In this document: in pieces, positions 1 through 5,002 of the stretch
Position numbering within the stretch: position 1 is the stretch's first letter
Layout of the letters: each line of letters opens with the position of its first letter
Source of the DNA: Anaerolineaceae bacterium
GTDB lineage: Bacteria; Chloroflexota; Anaerolineae; Anaerolineales; Anaerolineaceae
DNA length: 7,467 nucleotides
NCBI GenBank assembly: GCA_017995665.1
Contig: JAGOIM010000071.1
Location: forward strand, 1 to 7,467
Direction: 5' to 3'
Notes under the pieces: generated by a model
The model's database searches: none
What the model was told of the DNA's origin: nothing
What the model saw: the letters and a program-made list of their open reading frames with translations, nothing else
Program-made: the position numbers and the translations under genes

Positions 1-42
1 CCGGGTTATGAGCCCGACGAGCTACCTCTGCTCTACCCCGCA
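1..42 (-). tRNA. Initiator tRNA-Met (CAT), 5' part only, cut by window edge
   Basis: Read on the minus strand, the sequence begins TGCGGGGTAGAGCAG and continues through a D arm (stem GAGC/GCTC with a short 7-nt loop AGAGGTA) into an anticodon arm with loop CTCATAA. The anticodon CAT is the complement of 8-10. The three consecutive G-C pairs next to the anticodon loop (GGG/CCC) are the hallmark of bacterial initiator tRNA, and the D-arm to anticodon stretch is almost identical to known tRNA-fMet genes. The 5' base is U where many bacteria have C. The variable loop, T arm and acceptor 3' strand lie beyond the window, so pairing of position 1 with 72 cannot be judged. Confidence 0.93.
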
Positions 43-53
43 ATGGAAAGGAT

Positions 54-82
54 AGTATAGGACATTTAAGCGCATAAGTCAA
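54..82 (-). promoter_or_regulatory. Sigma70-type promoter of the initiator tRNA
   Basis: On the minus strand TTGACT (77-82) and TATACT (54-59) are separated by 17 bp, a near-consensus -35/-10 pair. Transcription would start around position 47, about 5 nt before the tRNA 5' end, which is the usual short leader of a tRNA gene. Confidence 0.8.
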
Positions 83-92
83 GCCCATTATA

Positions 93-127
93 CAGGGAGC
101 AGGGAACGGGGAGCTGGGAGCGGGACT
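93..127. repeat. Degenerate heptanucleotide tandem repeat, consensus CNGGGAG
   Basis: Five consecutive 7-mers can be read in register: CAGGGAG, CAGGGAA, CGGGGAG, CTGGGAG and CGGGACT. The complementary, pyrimidine-rich form of the same heptad appears at 3628-3648 and 4872-4927. The period is exactly seven while bases vary inside the unit. It lies between the tRNA promoter and the SDR promoter. Degenerate heptamer arrays are known in other bacteria, for example the STRR repeats of cyanobacteria; relationship to those is not implied. Confidence 0.7.
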
Positions 128-184
128 TATCTTTGGCAACAGATTCCGAGGATACTGTTTCACTTTTGATTCCGACACTTTTAC

Positions 185-212
185 TTGACAAAAAAGTAAC
201 AGACGATATAAC
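185..212 (+). promoter_or_regulatory. Promoter of the first SDR gene
   Basis: TTGACA (185-190) and TATAAC (207-212) are separated by 16 bp. The second SDR copy has the same arrangement with the same spacer length and the same distance to the downstream palindrome, which supports the call. Expected start of transcription is near 219, giving a leader of about 88 nt. Upstream, CACTTTT occurs at 161-167 and 176-182 and GATTCCGA at 142-149 and 168-175; the role of these short direct repeats is unknown. Confidence 0.75.
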
Positions 213-226
213 AGAAGCTGTATAGA

Positions 227-244
227 TTGTTACAAAAATAACAA
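227..244. promoter_or_regulatory. Operator-like inverted repeat, imperfect copy
   Basis: TTGTTAC-AAAA-ATAACAA is an inverted repeat with one mismatch in the innermost pair. It lies 14 bp after the -10 box, the same position as the perfect version in the second SDR copy (3811-3828). It could be a repressor site overlapping the start region, or a 5'-terminal RNA hairpin. Confidence 0.5.
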
Positions 245-306
245 ATTCGCTACTGGAAACAGCCAGCATAAAAGTAAAAAAACAAAGTAAAAGGAAAAAA
301 TTTCTA

Positions 307-1066
307 ATGAAGAATATGTTCGATTTGGCAGACAAAGTTGCAGTAGTTACCGGAGCTTCTTCTGGTCTTGGTGTTCAATATGCTAAGTTGTTGACAGACA
401 ACGGTGCCGATCTTGCCATTTTGGCTCGTCATGAAAATAAGCTTGAGGAAGTCAAGAAAGAAATTATTGCTATGGGTCGCAAATGCGAAGCTTACCATTG
501 TGATGTTTCCAAAGAAAAAGATGTCGTTAACAACTTTGCAAAAATTGAAAAAGATTTCGGCAAAATTGACATTTTAGTCAATAATGCCGGTGTGGTTTAT
601 CCCGGAAATGACACTAAAGATTGGGACATGGTGATGGACATCAATCTGCGCGCCGTTTTCCTGACCGTTCGTGAAGCTATGAAGGGTATGGTTGAGCGTA
701 ATTATGGCAAAATCATCAACATTTCTTCCGTTGCAGGTTTGAACGGTATGGCATATATGCTATATGCCCAGTTACAACGCTTCCAAAGGTGGCGTCATCG
801 TTTTGACTAAATCTCAGGCGATGGATGGTGCTGAACACGGGGTTACAGTCAATTGTATTTGCCCAGGCGTCTTTGAGTCCGAAATGACCCAGGAAACTTT
901 TGGCGGTCACGTTGATGACTCCGCTTGCGGTGGCACGGCGATGAAACGTATTGTCCGTGAAGGTGAATTGAACGGCGCTATGCTTTATTTTGCCTCCGAT
1001 GCGTCCAGCTACACCACCGGTCAAGCTTTGGCTGTTGATGGCGGTTGGACTTCTTACGTCCCCTAA
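307..1066 (+). pseudogene. Classical SDR oxidoreductase, frameshifted copy
   Basis: This is a short-chain dehydrogenase/reductase broken by a 7-bp insertion. The first frame (307-810) encodes the Rossmann half: cofactor motif TGASSGLG at residues 15-22, NNAG near 92-95, catalytic Asn in DINLRA and Ser in NISSVAG. It then runs out of frame to a stop at 810. The rest (from about 764) encodes the active-site YNASK, the PG motif and the C-terminus in the next frame. At 755-768 the 7-mers ATATGCT and ATATGCC stand in tandem; removing one restores a 250-aa protein that aligns end to end with the intact copy at 3888-4640. The ATG at 307 follows AAGGA at 291-295. Most differences from the intact copy look conservative, so the break seems recent. 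An assembly error is possible but seven inserted bases would be unusual. The product would lack Tyr and Lys and should be inactive. Confidence 0.85.
755..768 (+). repeat. 7-bp imperfect tandem duplication that causes the frameshift
   Basis: ATATGCT (755-761) is followed directly by ATATGCC (762-768). The intact paralogue has 9 nt where this gene has 16 between the GGT codon and the ATGCC of the active-site loop. The region also contains the perfect 10-bp palindrome GCATATATGC (751-760), which may have favoured slippage. Confidence 0.7.
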
Positions 1067-1086
1067 ATCTCGCTTTAGATAAAATG

Positions 1087-1121
1087 AAGCCTTCGGAATT
1101 TTACTCTCCGAAGGCTTTTTT
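1087..1121 (+). terminator. Rho-independent terminator after the first SDR gene
   Basis: Stem AAGCCTTCGGA (1087-1097), 9-nt loop ATTTTACTC, and TCCGAAGGCTT (1107-1117), ending in a T run (1116-1121). It begins 20 nt after the SDR stop. mutS2 converges from the other side with its stop at 1151, so the hairpin may also slow transcription from that strand, although the T tract on that side is weaker. Confidence 0.92.
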
Positions 1122-1150
1122 GTTTGCTGATTAAATTTGCAATGTCATTT

Positions 1151-3556
1151 CTAATGGAAAAAGGCAACACTCACGCCGTCTCCGCCTTCTTCTTCTCCGC
1201 CTCGCTCCCAACGGGAAACGTAGGGAGAATATAAAAGCACTTGCCGGACGGATTCGCGCAAGGCTCCGGTGCCTTTGCCGTGAATGATTCGGCCAAATGG
1301 TAAACCGGAACTATAGGATTGTTCAAGGTATCGATCAAGTTCATCGAGAGCGTCTTCAACGCGCAAACCACGCAAATCGAGCTCCATCTTTCCTTGGGGA
1401 GCACTTGGCAGGTTTGTTCGCCCGACGCTTTCCTGGGGCTTTACCGGCGGTTCTTCCGATTCTGTCAGGACCACGCCGGGGCGGACGAAATCGTAGGCGT
1501 AGAGCCTGAGTCGCAATGAACCGGCTTGAATCTCATATTGTTCCCCGTCAATGCCAGTGATTGTTCCCTCAATTCCCAGTTTTTTGATTTTGACTTTTTG
1601 CCCAAGCTGGAGGGGGCCACTCTGCCTGTGCTTTGCCTGGGGTTGTTTTCGCCGTTGGCTTTTCTTTTCAACTTGCTTTTGTTCTAAGTTTTCAAGCTCA
1701 ACTTCTACTTTTTTTAGCTCAGCTTTGCGTTCGGGTTCGGTTTGCAGATGGCGAATTGTTTTAGTTAACGTGCGAATTTGGTCGCGCAGTTCTTGCAGCT
1801 CATCTTCGGCTTGGGCATGAGCTTTTTCCAAAATATTGTCGCGTTCTTCTTCCAGCTTGTCGAGACGACTGTCCAGCTCAGCCTCTTTAAGCTTAATTTC
1901 TTTGAGCGTTTTTTCTGACTCGGAGAAATTTTTATGGGCGAGATTGCGCTGATGATGGATTTCTTCGAGCAAATCATCCACCTGGAGATCATCCGGATTG
2001 ATATCTTTTCGGGCGGCTTCCAAAATTTCTTCGTCCAAACCCAACCTTTCGGCAATTGCCAAGGCGTTGGAACGACCCGGAAGTCCGATTGTCAGGCGAT
2101 AGGTTGGCATAAGCGTTTCGAGATCGAATTCGAGGCTGGCGTTGGTAACATGAGCCGTTCCATGCGCATAGGCTTTTAGTTCGGGGAAATGTGTCGCAAT
2201 AATGCTGGTGATGCTTCTTTTTAGCAAAGCGTCAAGAACCGCTCTTGCCAGGGCAGAGCCTTCTTGCGGGTCGGTTCCGGAACCAAGTTCATCCAGTAAA
2301 ACCAGCGAACGCGAGTTTGCTTTTCGCAAAATGCGCACCAACTGGCTGATATGTCCGGAAAAAGTTGAAAGCGATTGTTCGATACTTTGCTCATCGCCAA
2401 TATCGGCGAAAACATCTTGAAAAACGCTAAGACTCGAGCCTTCGCGTACCGGGATTTGCATACCGGCTTGCGCCATCAGCACCATCAAACCGATTGTCTT
2501 TAGGGTTACGGTTTTACCGCCGGTGTTCGGACCGGTTAGAACGACGGCAAAAGTGTTGTCGTCCAGCTCAACATCAATGGGGATAGCTTTTGCCGGGTCT
2601 AAAAGAGGATGACGCGCCCGAATAAGATGGATTCGGCTGCCGGGGTGGAGAGAATCGTCACGTTTCTCGAAAGGCAGCAATTCCGGTTCGGTTGCATTCA
2701 AATCAAAAGCATAGCGCGCTTTCATAAAAATCAAGTCGAGCTCACCCATTGTTTCGCTGGTCAGAATCAACTCTTCTGCCTTTTGGCCAATTTCGGCGCT
2801 GAGATTGCGTAAAACTTTCAGAATCTCATCCCGCTCATCCAACTCGAGTTGACGATATTTGTTATTCCATTCGACAACAGCCAGGGGTTCGACAAAAAGG
2901 GTTGCTCCGGAGGAACTTTGGTCGTGGATGATGGATTTAATTTGTCCTTTATGCTCTGCTTTGAGCGGAATGACGTAACGCCCGCCTCTTTGAGTGATAA
3001 GCGCTTCCTGGAGCATTCGCGAGGTTGAGCTATCAGTAAGATAGCGATTCATGCGGTCCATCAGGCGCGAATGGGTGATCTTTAGTTCTGATCGAATACC
3101 AGAGAGACTTGGAGAGGCACTATCCAGGACTTCGCCACGCTCGTTGATGGTTTTATTAATCAAATTGATTAAGCCGTGCCCATCCGAGAGATGCTCAGCC
3201 ATTTCAGCCAACAAGGGCGCGGCTTCGCGCTTTTCAAGCAACAGGCGACGGACATCGCGCGAAGCGACCAGACTGTTGCGGATTGAAAGAATGGCTGGAG
3301 CTTCGAGCGTCATTTGTCGCTGGCTTTGCTCTGCCATGAGGCGCATATCCACGGCACCACGAAAATGGAGTTCGGGGCTAAGCAGCAGAAGTTCGCGCGC
3401 CTGCCGGGTTTGCGCCTGGTAGGTCAGGGCTTTTTCGAGACTGCTGCTTGGGCGCAGTTTGGCCGCCATTTTTTCAGAGAGCTCAAAACTTGCATAGGCT
3501 TGCAAGCGTTCGAGGACTTTATGAAATTCGAGCAAAATCAGACTTTTAGGATTCAT
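1151..3556 (-). CDS. mutS2: MutS2 family ATPase/endonuclease with Smr domain
   Basis: The protein of 801 aa is full length for MutS2. It has the MutS-like core without the mismatch-recognition domain: clamp/lever region to about residue 300, Walker A GPNTGGKT at 342-349, signature STFSGH at 397-402, Walker B LVLLDELGSGTDP with D422/E423, and H-loop His456 in ATHFPELK. A charged coiled coil (about 505-640) follows, then a KOW/SH3-like segment (about 650-690) and the C-terminal Smr domain with LDLRG (726-730) and HGKGTGALR (759-767). The family is a cytosolic dimeric ATPase described as suppressing recombination and, in Bacillus, as splitting collided ribosomes; which role applies here is not visible. 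No Shine-Dalgarno precedes the ATG. A GATAAA -10-like box ends about 9 nt upstream, so the mRNA could be almost leaderless. It is convergent with the first SDR and divergent from the second. All key motifs are intact. Confidence 0.97.
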   Translation of the reverse strand: MNPKSLILLEFHKVLERLQAYASFELSEKMAAKLRPSSSLEKALTYQAQTRQARELLLLSPELHFRGAVDMRLMAEQSQRQMTLEAPAILSIRNSLVASRDVRRLLLEKREAAPLLAEMAEHLSDGHGLINLINKTINERGEVLDSASPSLSGIRSELKITHSRLMDRMNRYLTDSSTSRMLQEALITQRGGRYVIPLKAEHKGQIKSIIHDQSSSGATLFVEPLAVVEWNNKYRQLELDERDEILKVLRNLSAEIGQKAEELILTSETMGELDLIFMKARYAFDLNATEPELLPFEKRDDSLHPGSRIHLIRARHPLLDPAKAIPIDVELDDNTFAVVLTGPNTGGKTVTLKTIGLMVLMAQAGMQIPVREGSSLSVFQDVFADIGDEQSIEQSLSTFSGHISQLVRILRKANSRSLVLLDELGSGTDPQEGSALARAVLDALLKRSITSIIATHFPELKAYAHGTAHVTNASLEFDLETLMPTYRLTIGLPGRSNALAIAERLGLDEEILEAARKDINPDDLQVDDLLEEIHHQRNLAHKNFSESEKTLKEIKLKEAELDSRLDKLEEERDNILEKAHAQAEDELQELRDQIRTLTKTIRHLQTEPERKAELKKVEVELENLEQKQVEKKSQRRKQPQAKHRQSGPLQLGQKVKIKKLGIEGTITGIDGEQYEIQAGSLRLRLYAYDFVRPGVVLTESEEPPVKPQESVGRTNLPSAPQGKMELDLRGLRVEDALDELDRYLEQSYSSGLPFGRIIHGKGTGALRESVRQVLLYSPYVSRWERGGEEEGGDGVSVAFFH

Positions 3557-3565
3557 CGAAGAAAG

Positions 3566-3648
3566 TTTATCACAATAGGGGTCGTCAACAAAAAATCGGA
3601 CAAAAACTTAAGAGACATTGATTCTGATTTCCTGTTTCCCGTTTCCCG
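3566..3648. repeat. Direct repeat, copy A: mutS2 upstream region
   Basis: This stretch, just upstream of the mutS2 start, recurs downstream of the second SDR gene. Positions 3590-3648 match 4834-4892 at 54 of 59 bases without gaps by hand alignment, and TTTATCACA at 3566-3574 matches 4778-4786. It ends in three pyrimidine-rich heptads (TTTCCTG, TTTCCCG, TTTCCCG at 3628-3648). It probably contains the mutS2 promoter, but no convincing -35/-10 pair with normal spacing is visible. Confidence 0.85.
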
Positions 3649-3768
3649 CACACCACTTGGCATATCCAGGCTAATGATAATCTAGCTAAAACTGTAAGCT
3701 ATCCCCCCGGATAATGTGTAAACAATCAGCCCGGTCTATATATAAAACCACAGCCTAACGCTTTCCGC
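3649..3768. other. Intergenic stretch without recognised features
   Basis: Between the heptads of the mutS2 upstream region and the second SDR promoter I see no gene, RNA or terminator. A short inverted repeat TATCC-CCCC-GGATA occurs at 3700-3713 without a T tract. The stretch does not obviously resemble the region upstream of the first SDR, so the similarity of the two SDR loci starts around the -35 box. Confidence 0.5.
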
Positions 3769-3796
3769 TTGACAAAAATTTCACAACCGGTATAAT
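3769..3796 (+). promoter_or_regulatory. Promoter of the second SDR gene, perfect consensus boxes
   Basis: TTGACA (3769-3774) and TATAAT (3791-3796) are both exact sigma70 consensus, with a 16-bp spacer. Start of transcription is expected near 3803, giving a leader of about 85 nt. Such a strong promoter followed by a palindrome suggests control by repression. Confidence 0.88.
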
Positions 3797-3810
3797 AGAG
3801 CTAACATCAA

Positions 3811-3828
3811 TTGTTACAAAAGTAACAA
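3811..3828. promoter_or_regulatory. Operator-like perfect palindrome
   Basis: TTGTTAC-AAAA-GTAACAA is a perfect 7-4-7 inverted repeat starting 14 bp after the -10 box, about 8 nt into the transcript. The matching element in the first SDR copy is at 227-244 at identical distance. It fits a dimeric repressor site; it could equally form a 7-bp RNA hairpin at the 5' end of the mRNA. A second small inverted repeat, TGCTG-GTTA-CAGCA (3834-3847), follows but is only partly kept in the first copy. No regulator gene lies in the window. Confidence 0.6.
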
Positions 3829-3887
3829 ACAAGCTGCTGGTTACAGCAAGCATAAAAGTATAAAAATAAAAAAAGGAAATTATTCTA

Positions 3888-4640
3888 ATGAAAATGTTTG
3901 ATTTGACAGGAAAAGTCGCAGTAGTCACCGGAGCCTCTTCTGGCCTTGGTGTTCAGTTCGCCAAAGTTTTGGCTGAAGCAGGCGCAGATGTTGCTATTTT
4001 GGCTCGTCGTAAAGACCGTCTTGAGGAACTCAAGAAAGATATTCTTGTTACCGGACGAAAATGTGAAGCCTATGCGTGTGATGTCTCTAAAGAAGAAGAC
4101 ATTGTGAATGCGATTGCTAAAGTTGAGAAAGATTTCGGCAAAATTGACATTTTGGTCAATAATGCCGGTGTGGTTTATCCAGGAAATGACACTGGCGATT
4201 GGGACAAGGTTATTGCTGTCAATTTGCGCGGTGTTTTCTTGACCGGTCGTGAAGTTATGAAAGGCATGCTTGCTCGCAATTATGGCAAAATCATCAACAT
4301 CGCATCCGTTGCCGCTTTGGCTGGTTGCATGGGAATGCCAAGCTACAACGCTTCCAAGGGCGGCGTAATCAGTTTGACCCGTTCACAGGCGATGGATGGC
4401 GTTGAACATGGCATCACTGCTAATTGTATTTGCCCGGGTGTCTTTGGCTCAGAAATGACCGAAGGTTTCGTTGGTGGTACGGTTGATGACAGTGCTTGCG
4501 GTTCCACACCAATGAAACGTATTGGCCGCGAAGGTGAATTGAACGGCGCTATGCTTTATTTTGCCTCCGATGCCTCCAGCTACACCACCGGTCAAGCTTT
4601 GGCTGTTGATGGTGGTTGGACTTCTTATTTACCCCAGTAA
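3888..4640 (+). CDS. Classical SDR family NAD(P)-dependent oxidoreductase, intact copy
   Basis: The 250-aa product has the usual length and motifs of a classical SDR: cofactor loop TGASSGLG (14-21), NNAG (91-94), catalytic Asn112, Ser140, Tyr153 and Lys157 (YNASK), and PG at 183-184. Basic residues after the second beta strand (ARRK, 39-42) favour NADP(H), by analogy with the family. The general look (MFDLTGKVAVVTG start, GWTSYLP end) resembles gluconate 5-dehydrogenase and FabG-like reductases, but the substrate cannot be assigned from sequence. It is a soluble cytosolic enzyme with no signal peptide. The ATG at 3888 follows AAGGA (3873-3877) with 10 nt spacing; the ATG six bases downstream is a less likely start. 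It is a single-gene transcript with its own promoter and terminator. The paralogue at 307-1066 is frameshifted, so this is the working copy. Confidence 0.93.
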   Translation: MKMFDLTGKVAVVTGASSGLGVQFAKVLAEAGADVAILARRKDRLEELKKDILVTGRKCEAYACDVSKEEDIVNAIAKVEKDFGKIDILVNNAGVVYPGNDTGDWDKVIAVNLRGVFLTGREVMKGMLARNYGKIINIASVAALAGCMGMPSYNASKGGVISLTRSQAMDGVEHGITANCICPGVFGSEMTEGFVGGTVDDSACGSTPMKRIGREGELNGAMLYFASDASSYTTGQALAVDGGWTSYLPQ

Positions 4641-4661
4641 GATTAAGTTTTAGATAAAACG

Positions 4662-4696
4662 AAGCCTTCGGAGAGTGAAAATCCGAAGGCTTTTTT
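4662..4696 (+). terminator. Rho-independent terminator after the second SDR gene
   Basis: Stem AAGCCTTCGGA (4662-4672), 9-nt loop GAGTGAAAA, and TCCGAAGGCTT (4682-4692), with a six-T run at 4691-4696. The stem is identical to that of the first SDR terminator, but the loop is close to the reverse complement of the other loop. Confidence 0.93.
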
Positions 4697-4725
4697 GTTT
4701 GATGACTAAATCCGCAAGCCTATTG

Positions 4726-4765
4726 CTAATGAAAAAGGTAAACCGGAACTAAAGGATTGGTCAAG
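4726..4765 (-). pseudogene. Remnant of a second mutS2 3' end
   Basis: Positions 4726-4738 match the mutS2 stop region (1151-1164, one base missing), and 4737-4765 match 1299-1327 inside the mutS2 Smr-domain coding sequence at 27 of 29 bases, in the same orientation. About 134 bp between the two pieces have been lost, with GG shared at the joint. The fragment encodes the equivalent of mutS2 residues around 744-752 and nothing functional. It sits after the SDR terminator exactly where mutS2 sits after the first SDR, so it marks a deleted duplicate. Confidence 0.8.
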
Positions 4766-4777
4766 TTAGAAAACGAC

Positions 4778-4892
4778 TTTATCACATATGCAGTTCACAG
4801 TTGACAGAATGTAGTTCACAACCGTCTTCAACCAAAAAATCGGACAAAAACTGAAGAGGCACTGATTCTGATTTCCTGTTTCCTGTTTTCCG
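4778..4892. repeat. Direct repeat, copy B: remnant of mutS2 upstream region
   Basis: TTTATCACA (4778-4786) and 4834-4892 correspond to 3566-3574 and 3590-3648 upstream of mutS2 (54 of 59 identical in the longer block). Copy B has about 37 extra bases, 4787-4823, made mostly of CAGTTCA-type heptads. Together with the mutS2 3' remnant just before it, this is the other edge of a deleted second mutS2. Confidence 0.83.
4791..4825. repeat. Second heptad family, consensus CAGTTSA
   Basis: Read in register of seven: CAGTTCA, CAGTTGA, CAGAATG, TAGTTCA, CAACCGT. The octamer AGTTCACA occurs at 4792-4799 and 4813-4820, 21 bp (three heptads) apart. This block is absent from the matching position upstream of mutS2, so it looks like an insertion or expansion. 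Confidence 0.5.
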
Positions 4893-4927
4893 CTCCCTAA
4901 TCCCGGCTCCCCGCTAACTGCTTCCTG
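4872..4927. repeat. Degenerate heptanucleotide tandem repeat, eight units
   Basis: In register of seven: TTTCCTG, TTTCCTG, TTTTCCG, CTCCCTA, ATCCCGG, CTCCCCG, CTAACTG, CTTCCTG. Consensus is roughly YTYCCTG. It is longer than the three-unit array in the other copy (3628-3648) and is the complement-type of the array at 93-127. It ends about 40 bp before the pit -10 box. Confidence 0.7.
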
Positions 4928-4968
4928 ACTAATATCCATTTTCCTCCCCTAAAACAGGCTAACCCCTT

Positions 4969-4974
4969 TATAAT
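4969..4974 (+). promoter_or_regulatory. -10 box of the pit operon
   Basis: TATAAT lies 28 bp before the GTG start. No recognisable -35 is found at 16-18 bp upstream (the sequence there is C-rich), so the promoter may need an activator or be weak. Confidence 0.5.
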
Positions 4975-4991
4975 TGTAAAGATATTGTAAA
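4975..4991 (-). promoter_or_regulatory. PhoP-box-like direct repeat over the pit start region
   Basis: On the minus strand TTTACA is repeated with a 5-bp spacer (TTTACA-ATATC-TTTACA), an 11-bp period. That matches the TTWACA-N5-TTWACA style of PhoP boxes described in Bacillus. It lies immediately downstream of the -10 box, where a bound regulator would repress. The motif is short and AT-rich, so chance is a real alternative. Confidence 0.35.
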
Positions 4992-5002
4992 AGGAGAGTT
5001 TT

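Noticed and set aside
93..127. CRISPR array or telomere-like repeat
   Set aside because: Units are 7 nt, contiguous and degenerate, with no spacers and no cas genes nearby.
181..199. Inverted repeat TTACTT-N7-AAGTAA overlapping the first SDR -35 box as a second operator
   Set aside because: It is AT-rich, has different geometry from the main palindrome and is absent from the second SDR promoter.
66..335. Minus-strand open frame of 89 aa across the first SDR leader
   Set aside because: It overlaps the tRNA promoter, heptad array and SDR promoter, has low-complexity hydrophobic sequence and no ribosome site.
755..810. Programmed ribosomal frameshift to join the two halves of the first SDR
   Set aside because: There is no slippery heptamer or stimulating structure, and the 7-bp tandem duplication explains the frame change directly.
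3051..3685. Two plus-strand open frames of 123 aa antisense to mutS2 and its upstream region
   Set aside because: They are the complement of a well-conserved mutS2 reading frame and have no recognisable domains or ribosome sites.
3566..4927. Composite transposon or IS-flanked unit, suggested by direct repeats around the second SDR
   Set aside because: The repeats correspond to mutS2 upstream DNA, there is no transposase or terminal inverted repeat, and a tandem duplication with deletion explains them.
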